This document shows positions 1 to 9,345 of a DNA stretch of 64,000 bases, piece by piece; positions within the stretch are counted from its first letter, which is position 1, and each line of letters starts with the position of its first letter. A program made the translations under genes and the position numbers. Under the pieces are notes generated by a model. The model was not told the DNA's origin. It made no database searches and saw only the letters and a program-made list of their open reading frames with translations. The DNA is from Ustulina deusta (lineage: Eukaryota; Ascomycota; Sordariomycetes; Xylariales; Xylariaceae), in NCBI GenBank assembly GCA_023159155.1, contig JAJNNX010000034.1:186001-250000 (forward strand), in the 5' to 3' direction.

Positions 1-1647
1 CTCATCACCGACGACGGGCCCCGTGTACGACGCACACACAAAGGAGAAGAAGTGGTAGAAGCAGAGAGTTTCACTGCACCAATAGATGAAGCTCCGTCGC
101 AACTTCGACAACAAGGGATTCGAGAAGCTGCCGAAGCCACAGGTGCAGTTGTAGGTGCAGATGCAGATGCAGGCGCAGGTACGGGCGCAAGCGCTGGTGG
201 GAGTGCGGCTGCGGCTGCGGCTGCGGGTGTTAGCACGGGCCCAGCGAGCGGCGATGGTGAAAAGCCAGCGCCGCCGCGACGAACGTCGTCAGGTCCTTTG
301 CGGATCAATACGCAACCCTTGCAATCACCCAAGCCGTCTGACTTTGATCTCGGTAAGGTCTTCTCTAGTGTACGATCTCCCTCTGCCCCACATCAGCGAC
401 GGGCTTCCACGCAAGTCCGCTCGGTTGGCCCCGGGGATGATCCTGACGTGGATCGACTGCTACAGGATGATGGCAACGACTCTCCTCCGTACTCGCCTAC
501 AGAGGATATCGACCCAGATGTGATCTGGCGTGGGCCGTTAACCATGACCAATGTAGCGGACATCGCTACCATTGCCAAATTTGTCGGGGGGGCGGACTTG
601 AGCAAGGTCAGGGGTATTGCCTGGAAGGATCTGATACCGCCTCTTCTCAGTGTTTGCGGTCGTATACCGGAAGAGAAGGCAGTGCCGTACCTTTGCGGCC
701 TGAGATATAATAACCAAATTGACTTGGTGATTACGAGCCTTTCTCCTGCACAATCCAACAATGAGGCCGACCGCAAGCAGTTTTTATCCGTCATAGACTA
801 TTTCAGAACCAAGAAGCGGTATGGTGTTGTCGGTGAGCGGAAACTGGGCAATGTGCGCGATACCTATCTCGTACCCGTACCCGAGGGAAATGGGCCAATT
901 CCAGAACCTATGCAAAATATAGGTGATCATCTGATCCCTCAAGTGCGAACCGAACCCATGCTACTCATGGTCTTCGTTGTTCGAGACGAAAAACAAGCCC
1001 CCTTGCCTCTTGAACAGCCGCGATCTGAGGTACAGCAAAGTCAGCCTAGTACTCCATCCCACGCTACGCCTATACCACCACCCAGGCATCCGTCCATGTC
1101 TGGCCCTACTTGGTCCCCTGCTACACCTCAGAGTTCGTTCAGCAACTCGAGTCTGCCACCACCACAGTACAGCCAAACCCCAATACCGCCTCCAAAAATT
1201 CCGGGACAACCGATGCCACCTGCTCCTGTTCAACCACGCCCTACGCCACCTGCTGTACCAATTCAGCCCAGCGCTCCTCCCGCTCCAGCATTCAATCAAG
1301 ATCCCAACATCAATGCCATGAGGGCAGCACAAGCTGAGGGCGAAATGAAAGCCCGGCAGGTACTCGGTCCACTTTTTGGTAGTTCCACTGTCACATTCCT
1401 TCTACCTCATGCAGCTCGTATGAAAGAAGGTGAGTGGAACGCCGTTCGACGATGCCTAGAGCGGGACCCACGGGCCCGTGAAGACCTTCAACTCCTAAGC
1501 AAGCTCTTGACTGAGGAGGGCAATGCTAGAAAGAATGGGCCCTCGCCTCAAACCAACACTCCCTCTCCTGGTGTTGTACAGACAACACTGGCCGCTGCCA
1601 CTACTCCCGTTCCAGAGGCAACATCAACGCCTCAACCAAAAGCTTAG
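1..1647 (+). CDS. Bye1-like transcription elongation regulator, C-terminal part (5' truncated by window edge)
   Basis: The reading frame is open from base 1, so the gene starts outside the window and only its C-terminal ~548 residues are seen. A stretch from about base 510 to 1000 (DVIWRGPLTM ... LLMVFVVRD) matches the SPOC domain that closes fungal Bye1 proteins, where it follows a PHD finger and a TFIIS central domain. Known family role: binding RNA polymerase II in the nucleus and modulating elongation. Before SPOC lies an Ala/Gly-rich linker (bases 170-240); after it a Pro-rich, low-complexity segment (1010-1310) and a short conserved-looking helical tail (FGSSTVTFLLPHAAR, 1375-1420). The stop is TAG at 1645-1647. 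No intron is evident. The missing PHD and TFIIS parts are assumed, not seen; another SPOC protein is possible. Confidence 0.75.
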   Translation, partial: LITDDGPRVRRTHKGEEVVEAESFTAPIDEAPSQLRQQGIREAAEATGAVVGADADAGAGTGASAGGSAAAAAAAGVSTGPASGDGEKPAPPRRTSSGPLRINTQPLQSPKPSDFDLGKVFSSVRSPSAPHQRRASTQVRSVGPGDDPDVDRLLQDDGNDSPPYSPTEDIDPDVIWRGPLTMTNVADIATIAKFVGGADLSKVRGIAWKDLIPPLLSVCGRIPEEKAVPYLCGLRYNNQIDLVITSLSPAQSNNEADRKQFLSVIDYFRTKKRYGVVGERKLGNVRDTYLVPVPEGNGPIPEPMQNIGDHLIPQVRTEPMLLMVFVVRDEKQAPLPLEQPRSEVQQSQPSTPSHATPIPPPRHPSMSGPTWSPATPQSSFSNSSLPPPQYSQTPIPPPKIPGQPMPPAPVQPRPTPPAVPIQPSAPPAPAFNQDPNINAMRAAQAEGEMKARQVLGPLFGSSTVTFLLPHAARMKEGEWNAVRRCLERDPRAREDLQLLSKLLTEEGNARKNGPSPQTNTPSPGVVQTTLAAATTPVPEATSTPQPKA

Positions 1648-2346
1648 GGCTAATGCTATAATAAAACATGGGATACCCCAGTACATAGGTAGTTCTTCAT
1701 ATTCTCCCTGTATGATACTGGTCGGGCGCTCTTTCCTACGAGCTTGGCCATGGGCTTGTACGCCCAAAATATAAACTTGCCGAAATAAATATCGAACACA
1801 CCAGCTCGCGATCTCACTCATTGTCTTGCATTTTCTCGTGGAGTGATTCTACAAAATCTCGACTGGCACTCGATTATTGGATTCTTGTCATTGTAAGATG
1901 TATTGCTCGAATTACCATTCATCTCAATTATACACGCGGACAAGTGATGTTACGACTAAGTCGGTCTGTGGGATAGTAGGTACAGACTGGGCCCAGCTGA
2001 GCATGAAGAATTGCGTATTCACAAAAATATCATGGCGGATAACATCGAAGCCATCCCGTATGGTACTTGTTCCATTATTGCAGGCTAGATCGCGTACGAA
2101 ATCCCCGGATTAAGCGATGGTATGCCTCGCTAGGCAAGAGACGAGTAGCGTACGACCGGTATCGCGGAACATATTTACCATTTATTATACCATCCTTCGT
2201 TTGTGGCCGAATTTCTCCACTTGTGGCAGAATACTACACATTGGTAGTAAAGGTATTAGTTAGAATTGGGTGTAGTTTTACTTCAATGTATTTGACATCA
2301 TCTTGGCTATAATCATCGAACAATCTTCGATTCACACCAGCTTCCT
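1648..2346. other. Intergenic, convergent 3' ends
   Basis: Lies between the 3' ends of the SPOC gene and the minus-strand cell-surface gene. Only short ORFs without recognisable domains occur. Presumably holds the two 3' UTRs; no repeat or RNA gene was recognised. Confidence 0.5.
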
Positions 2347-3084
2347 CTACAGTGCCGCCATCAGCAGCAACACGGACATGCCAATGATCTTGAGCGGTCT
2401 CCTCAGGCTGCCCCCGCCCGCAACTACTGCTGTCGGCTGCGCAGGTGCAGGTACAGGTGCTGCAGCGGCAGTCTCCGGAATCCCAATATTATGGTGCTGC
2501 GTCAACAAAGTCGAACAACTGTTGCCGCCCTCCGAATTACACCCAGAAGCGTATGTAGGGACTGGTGCGGCCACGAATGGCCCACCGCCAGCCGGATATG
2601 TCATTGTCGCTGTTATTGCTTTCGGTCCACATATGCCTGCATCGCACGTGTGGACTTGTGCGGTGAACCCGTATGGTATTTCCGTGGGCTGTTCGAAGCG
2701 TGGAAGTGATGACAGGCCGACATATGTTTCTGTAATAGCATAACTCTGTACTTTCATCCCAGGGACCCCCGCTGTGTGGAAGGCCATGCATGTTGTCATG
2801 AATGAGCTGACGGCCGTGCAACCTGGACAGCCGCATGATGTACATGGCGGCATAGTATAGGATAGAGTTATTATCTCTGGGTACCCCTTGATGCCAGGTT
2901 TTCCAGGGGCCGTATGGACGATAGGCGGTACAGCTAGTTGACCGGCTCCTGGGTCTGGCATTGAGCTCGCTTCGGGAACGCATTCTGTTACAGCAAATGA
3001 AGTAAAAGCGAGCTGCTGGGCCGAGATGACATGGATGCCTATGCCGCTTAATATGTGCAGCGTATTTAAAATCGGGTATCTCAT
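2347..3084 (-). CDS. Small secreted, probably GPI-anchored cell-surface protein
   Basis: No family is recognised. The chosen start (3084) gives MRYPILNTLHILSGIG..., a signal peptide with likely cleavage after VISA; an ATG 13 codons upstream (3123) would put extra residues before it. The 245-aa product is Cys-, Pro- and Thr-rich with paired-Cys motifs (CTSCGCPGC, residues ~95-103) and ends in an Ala/Pro spacer (ETAAAAPVPAPAQPT), a small-residue stretch (AGGGS) and a hydrophobic tail (IIGMSVLLLMAAL). That order of features suggests a GPI anchor and a place on plasma membrane or wall. It is transcribed away from the cell-wall-like gene at 3526, sharing a ~440 bp promoter region. Single exon. Function unknown. 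Confidence 0.6.
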   Translation of the reverse strand: MRYPILNTLHILSGIGIHVISAQQLAFTSFAVTECVPEASSMPDPGAGQLAVPPIVHTAPGKPGIKGYPEIITLSYTMPPCTSCGCPGCTAVSSFMTTCMAFHTAGVPGMKVQSYAITETYVGLSSLPRFEQPTEIPYGFTAQVHTCDAGICGPKAITATMTYPAGGGPFVAAPVPTYASGCNSEGGNSCSTLLTQHHNIGIPETAAAAPVPAPAQPTAVVAGGGSLRRPLKIIGMSVLLLMAAL

Positions 3085-3525
3085 CGAGAAGAGGGGTCTC
3101 GAAAAAAGCGAAGAGCACATCAAGACATAATGTAATAGATTGAATCAAGATCGGACGTGCTACCGTTGTTATTACTCAACGATATGACATATATATATAT
3201 AACCTGCTCTTCTCAACTCTCAGCAGATCATAATGTTGACGGATCTATCGCTTCTATAGGTATTGCTGGCATATTGAGACACTCACATTTGGTACAGGAA
3301 TTCGCCCAAGCCGCAAATTTGAACTGTCTCGGAGTGCTAACCGCGAGGTATGGAAGAGGCGTTGCGAGCCATCTCTCAAATTATTGTCTCAGTCGCGCTT
3401 ATGGTGAAAATAGACATCGTTTATAAGCCCGGTTTACCAAACACTCCCCTATGGAAGTAATATACTTGAGATTAGTAGTTGTACGGTTGTCAGATTCGCC
3501 CCAAGTCAGTGCACCTTTCATTAAC
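3085..3525. promoter_or_regulatory. Divergent promoter region between two surface-protein genes
   Basis: A 441 bp head-to-head intergenic region. It contains a TA run (gacatatatatatataacc, ~3184-3202) that could serve as TATA elements. No specific transcription-factor site is claimed. That the two genes share control is inference from the arrangement. Confidence 0.35.
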
Positions 3526-6157
3526 ATGCTCCCATATTTCGCCATATTGGCCTGTCTTCTCCATGCCAGCCATGGACAAGACACCCACAGAGATCAATCA
3601 CCAAAGTTTGACGTACGATACGAACCACCCAAGCTCGTCCAGAAACCACAATCAATATGTTATACATACATGACAACGGTATTGATAACTCTCCCAGCAG
3701 ATCGAACTACTAGCTGCAAACATGACGTGCCATATTCAAAATTCCCTGACGACCCGGGTGGTAAGTCGACCATTTACCTCATTGCTGCGTCTCATTGCAT
3801 CGCAACTAACTAATCGCTGTCTAGATCCAGCGGATCCAGCTGATCCCGGGATGCCACATTCTACGCCGCCTCCGGAGCAATATGTCACACATCTTTCTGG
3901 GGCAAAACATGGTACAGTGCCTGGGGGCATGGCCGTAGCTGGTGGTCAAACGAGAATCCTGGCAAACCAACCGTCGGTCATCACAATAGAAGCAACTGTT
4001 CTGCCTATACCGATGAAGCTTCCCGTAGGCACTTTTGTCTCGTCTCGTCCCAAGACTCCACGCAGTAGTACAGTCTAACGTTCTAGCAGACTTTGCCAGT
4101 AGTGATTGGTGTCACAAGGGGCCGGTTTTCAAATATGGATCCTTCGCAGCTGAGTGACGGGTTTGTGGGGGATCCGTCATCTGGTACATCGTTCGATTGT
4201 TCAGGAGCCCAAGTATTTACTCTAGACGACGGCCGCTTACAGAGCAACGGCAAGCTCTTGTCCGTCGATCCCGGAGTAGAATACGTCGACATTAACAGTG
4301 TACTGGGGGGCAAGATCTCTTCCGGTTTCGATTCCGAAGATGGGCTTTTGACATGGCGGAATACAGAGTTTTCTGGCGGTATAGCTGGCTTTTGCAAAGC
4401 CATGGACGGCCACATATACGCGACGTTCACGAACTCGGGAGGTCCAGCTGGCTGCATAACGGTGTACTTAACTGTCTATCATGGTAAGTCACGAAATTCG
4501 ATGCTTCAGTCAAGTTGCTTACGTGACATCGTTTAGCCGAAAGATGCCAAAATGGTGTCATCGTAGACACGAGCGGAATGAGAAGCATCTACGGTACTGC
4601 TACTCCAAAACCCTCAGGTGCCATTTCAACAGCATCGTTAGGCGATCCTATAGACGACCCTGCTGCGTTTTTGACGGGTTCATCTTCAAAGAAGAAAACA
4701 ATGGCCGGAAACTTTTACGCAACCGTGTCGATACAACGCCCAGGGGTTACACATACTGGCAACGATGGAAATAGGACCTCTACGCCGGGGGTACAAAATA
4801 CTTTGAACACCTGGACAGCTACTCGTAGCTCCTCAGTCTTGCCCGAAGGTGCCCATACCCTTGTTGCCTCTATGCCTAGCGAGAGTCCTCCCACGATAGC
4901 ATCAAGCGAGAAAAGCAACGGTCCAGTACCGGTCTTAGCTAGCTCTCCTCCCCAGAGTGCTGGGCCATCAAGCAGCAGTTCGGGCCGTCATCGTGGTTCT
5001 GTTAGACCGAATAACGACCTAGCAAACATTAAAACAGGTCCAATAGCCAGCTCGAGCAAGACGCCAACTCAATTGCCAAGTGTCACAACTGGTTTCACGA
5101 ATTCAGGAACTACAGATAATCCTCCTGCTTCCACGGACACAACCGGCGTGACATCACATACCGGGCTCCAAACAAGCTTGTCTGCCAACAGGGTATCAAT
5201 CAACGGTTCTTCTACCACTACATCAATAAACCCAAATGCAAAACACAGCCGGCCTAGGACGAGCCGCACTTTTAAGCCACTATCGTCTAGCCCGGTGTTC
5301 CCATCATTATCCAGTCCCCCATTGCCAGCCGCATTGTTGCCTGCTGGCGTGCTTATAGCGCCCGGATCATCTGCCGCTTTTTCCGCAGTTAAAACACAGC
5401 AGTCAAGCCAGAATGTCTCTATACCCATGCCCCCAACAGTCACTTCACGTGTGACGTCCTCTGTAGGACTTCCGCGAAGTTCCAACTTATCATTAAGTAG
5501 CAATTCCGTCGCCACTGGAAGCCTATCATCGTCGATCAGAGTTCCAGGTCCGGTTCAGAATAGTGCTGGCTCATCAAGTTATGTAAATACGACTATGATT
5601 GGAGTTACTTCATCTAATCTACATCCAATGAGCCTCGTCTCGTCGATAATGGCTCCCTTGATTTCGTCAATTCCTCCTACCAGATCGACTACAACGCCGG
5701 CCCTCCCTACATCTAGAGGCACTGTCGATGGCGATCCCGGCCTAATCGTCACGCCCATTTCCGACACACCATTTTCCTCTGTTCCATCACCACCTACGAC
5801 ATCGGATATTGCTCCATCAAGTATCCCTGTAGCATTATCCGCTGTTACAATATTCCCCCCTGAATCTCCATCTTCGGTACCATCTCTCGCTCAGCCGACT
5901 ACCTCACCAACGCTGCTGGCAACACCTTCACCGCCGCCTGTCGTCCAATTCGACCTAACGCAAGGAGATCCAAGTCCGATCATGTTCGTACAAAGCCACC
6001 TCAGTCTTTCCGAATGAGTGATAGTACTAACCTATTCCAATAGAGCACAAGAACCCTACCCGGTAGCACCACAACCATACCCAGTAGCACCACCGGCCTA
6101 TTACCCAGTGCGGCCATACCCGGTACACGATTCATATCCGCGCCGCTCCCCACATGA
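3526..6157 (+). CDS. Secreted Ser/Thr-rich protein with a DUF7908-like domain
   Basis: Exons 3526-3760, 3825-4024, 4090-4483, 4537-5987 and 6044-6157 join in frame across introns of 53-65 nt with CTAAC-like branch points. The protein starts with a signal peptide (MLPYFAILACLLHASHGQ). Residues ~95-280 contain the Cys/Gly pattern I associate from memory with the fungal DUF7908 domain: a Cys followed by FTLDDGRLQSNG, then GLLTWRNTEFSGG, AGFCKAMDGHIYATF, PAGCITVYLTVY and a final Cys. About 500 residues of Ser/Thr/Pro-rich low complexity follow, as in heavily O-glycosylated wall proteins. No GPI tail is obvious. The C-terminus is uncertain: reading through ends at 6017 (SHLSLSE); splicing 5988-6043 gives a Ser/Thr/Pro tail ending at 6157. 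Role unknown, probably wall-associated. Confidence 0.7.
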
Positions 6158-9100
6158 CCATGAGATCCCTGAAGATACCTAATTCAAGGGACAGCTCTAC
6201 AGTGTGAATATCACTTTGGGTGGACACATGGCCGGCCTGCAGCGACACGGGCCACAGACAAGACGCAATCAACACGACGGGGTATACTGTCTTGGATAAC
6301 TACCCAGATGCAGATTGCTTTTCCCTCCAAGGAAGCGTGATTCACACTGTCTAGGTGAACGAGGACCTCTATCGTCATCTTGCCGCCGAGCATCACGGTT
6401 GGACGAGAGTAGGCGGTACTCGGGGAGGGGTGGTGGCCAGTCCCAGATGCAGTAGACCACCAAGGCTTACTTACCTACGGTACGACGCGTACGAGTGGTC
6501 GCGAGCCTGATTAACACTGTATGTGCCGGTGCGGGGTTTAGGGGTTCGATGGCGTATGTATGTTGTTGGGCCTCAATACGATCCTCGATGACTCGCCCAA
6601 AGCTCTGGGCAGCTTTATGTATAGATTTAGATAGGTTGGGACAACTTTTTTTTTTTTTTTTTTTCTTCGTTGGAGAGAGAAATTAGACCACACAGGCATT
6701 CTGCCGATATACGTCGCCTTGTATACTTAATTGGTCAAAATACTCGGTATTCAAATTTGTAGTTTATTCGCCTCGGCTCTTCCCGTAATTCAACACTTTT
6801 GACTCCAAGTTCCATCATCACCGATATCACAAAACAAAACACCAATGCCGTTACACATCACATCTCCAGCAAATAGGCCTCACACGAACACGTGGGGAAG
6901 ATGATAGGCATCTACAATAATGCCTCAGAGAACAAATATGCCTAGGCAGATCTGGCAGTTCCTATAATGAAACGGTGATGAGTGCTGTACCCGGCTCGCT
7001 TAACTCTCTATGAGTGACGCGGGAGGGAGGACGTCTTGTGTTACATAACGGACACCCCGAGACCTCAACAAGCCTAGCCGCGTTAATCCCAGCATTAATT
7101 TCCGAACTGGTTCTATAAGTCGACATCTTGAAAGCGGAAAATAGAACGTAATCGATGTTGGATAGGGTGCTGTAATTCCAGAGGAGAGACTCATAACATG
7201 CTTGGGCTCATTATACAATTTATTGGTGTAGTGTATACATTTTTCATCCATTTCAGAGCTTTGAAATGGAATGTCTCATTTCGCTCTCATCGAGAGCTAC
7301 ATTATGATTACATTGATTCTCGTCTTGTTATCAAAACAGAGTGAGCGTTCAGTTGTTTATTAATGATACAGTGCGGATAGAAGGCCATCAACGGTGACAA
7401 CGGAGGTGAGGCTTGCCAAGTGTGTTCCCGACAAGTGTGACTTGCACACTGTAGACTAGCTACATACTATACTATGCAGAGACCTAAGTAGATTAAGGCA
7501 GCTTTACTAGTACGACGTACAGTGCATATAAAGGACCCGTTGCACTGGATGCCAGATCCGGTTCCCACCCCCACGATGCCGCCCACATCATCATCATCAT
7601 CATCATCGCTACCCAGATCCCTGATCCAACCTACCATCGTTTCCACCCACGTACATTAGACTACCTAGTCTGCTGTCCAGTTAGCTGACCTGTTGGCCGT
7701 CCGTCAATATCCGTAAGTACTACCGATATCCAGTTTAGTGTAAGTGTTTCCGAAGGTGAGTCTGCAATCCGGATGGACGGGACTTAGCTAAGTCAATCAA
7801 TTCCCGCTCAAACAGGAAACTCCAACAACACATAAACAGAGGCTGTCAACAGGGTCAATTACGCGTCTAGATGCATTACTGACGAATACATCTCGCGCAT
7901 CGGCTCGGCTCGATGTCTCATATGCAGCTTTGTTGGGTTTCAATGCTAGGTACTTAGTATACATAGGTATCTCGTCTTAGCGTGTCTACAGTAGACAGGG
8001 AGTGGCCTTGGTTCTTCTCAACTACGGTTAAGCGTCTTTACCCCGGACTACGCCCCGGATCTGCTATGCCGTGTTTGGCGAGTCGCTCCGTGCTGATTGG
8101 CATGTCACCGAGCATGCCGATGATGATGTTAGTAGTGTACTGCGCAGTACGCTGCCTACGTACATTGCAGCACTCAATACAGAGGTCAGTTGGGCTACAC
8201 ACAAGAGCAAAGCAAGTGTTTTGGGCTTGGACGCTGTAAATCCGCACACGGCATAATCGCCTGACCGCCCGCCGTGTTCTGGCCTGTGTACCTACGTATC
8301 CGTGCCCGACAGGCAAGGATCATGCTGTCTAGAAGTTTCCTCGGCCAGAAACTGGAGAGACTGCCCCCCCCCCGAGTACTGTAACGTGCCGGTGGTGTCT
8401 CCCGTCCCACGGCACGGGGGACTACCTGGTTGCTTGCTTGCTTTGTATGACGACGATGCAGTCAGATGACGCAACTCACCAAGAGAGAATCACAGAGAAG
8501 ACGATAGAGAGAGGTAAACTACCTGAATACCAAAATTCTATGAAAAAATCGTGTGAAATTGTCTATGTGTGTGCTTGCTCTCTCCTGGTTAACTTTTTTT
8601 GATTTCCCGTGTGATCCCTGAGATTAGGTGTTCGTGTGGCCATTTTGCCAGTGCCAATTCCATTCCATAGCCTGCCCGACCGATGCCCGACCCAATGGGC
8701 TCTCCTCAATTGAGGCTGATGCCCAAAAGAGACACCCGTTGCCGAGCCTGTCCCTTTCCCTTTTTTTTTCCCCCCCCCTTATCCCGTTGGTCTAGCCTTT
8801 TTTCTACATGATAGTGTTGAATACAAGATGTGATAGGACAATGAAAGAAAATAGGTAATAACAGGCAGGGCAGGCTGCTAGCACGCTGGATATCAGCTTT
8901 TTTTTTTTTTTTTCTGTGTGTTTGTGTGTGTGTGTCAATGGCTTTTTTTTTTTTTTGACTCAATCTCTCTCTCTCCCTCGCTCCTTAATTCAAACTCATG
9001 CCAAGAACTTCGTGATATGGTTGAACAGGTGTATCGAACGTGAAGAATCAAAACAAGTCCCTTCCCTCCGCCGGGAAAAGACTCGTTTCAGGGCGCCGGG

Positions 9101-9345
9101 TAAATAGAATAGGAAGAGATAATACAAAAAAAAAAAAAAAAAGTACAAAGGAAAATGTAATCTGTGTCTCTGTCGCCACAACACACAGGGTAAATACATG
9201 ACCTCGTCATCGTCATCGTCGTCGTTATCGCCAAAACAAATACACACACACACACCCATCGTACTTTCTTCTTCTCCCCTCATACAACTATCCATTATTA
9301 GTGCTGACGACGATGAATCCGCTGAATCCCCAGCGACCGCAATAG
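6158..9345. other. Gene-poor stretch with homopolymer and simple-sequence runs
   Basis: About 3.2 kb without a supportable gene. It holds a T run (6646-6664), a CAT trinucleotide run (~7587-7607), a C run (~8364-8372), T/C runs (~8760-8778), T runs (~8899-8913, ~8943-8956), a TG run (~8914-8935), an A run (~9124-9142) and a CA run (~9241-9256). The last ~600 bp probably include the 3' UTR of the coiled-coil gene. Short ORFs here have no domain signature. Confidence 0.5.

Noticed and set aside
2303..2743. Plus-strand 146-codon ORF as a gene
   Set aside because: It is the antisense shadow of the signal-peptide-bearing minus-strand gene.
7587..7607. CAT run as a regulatory or CRISPR-like repeat
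   Set aside because: A plain trinucleotide microsatellite without spacers; CRISPR is not expected in a fungus.
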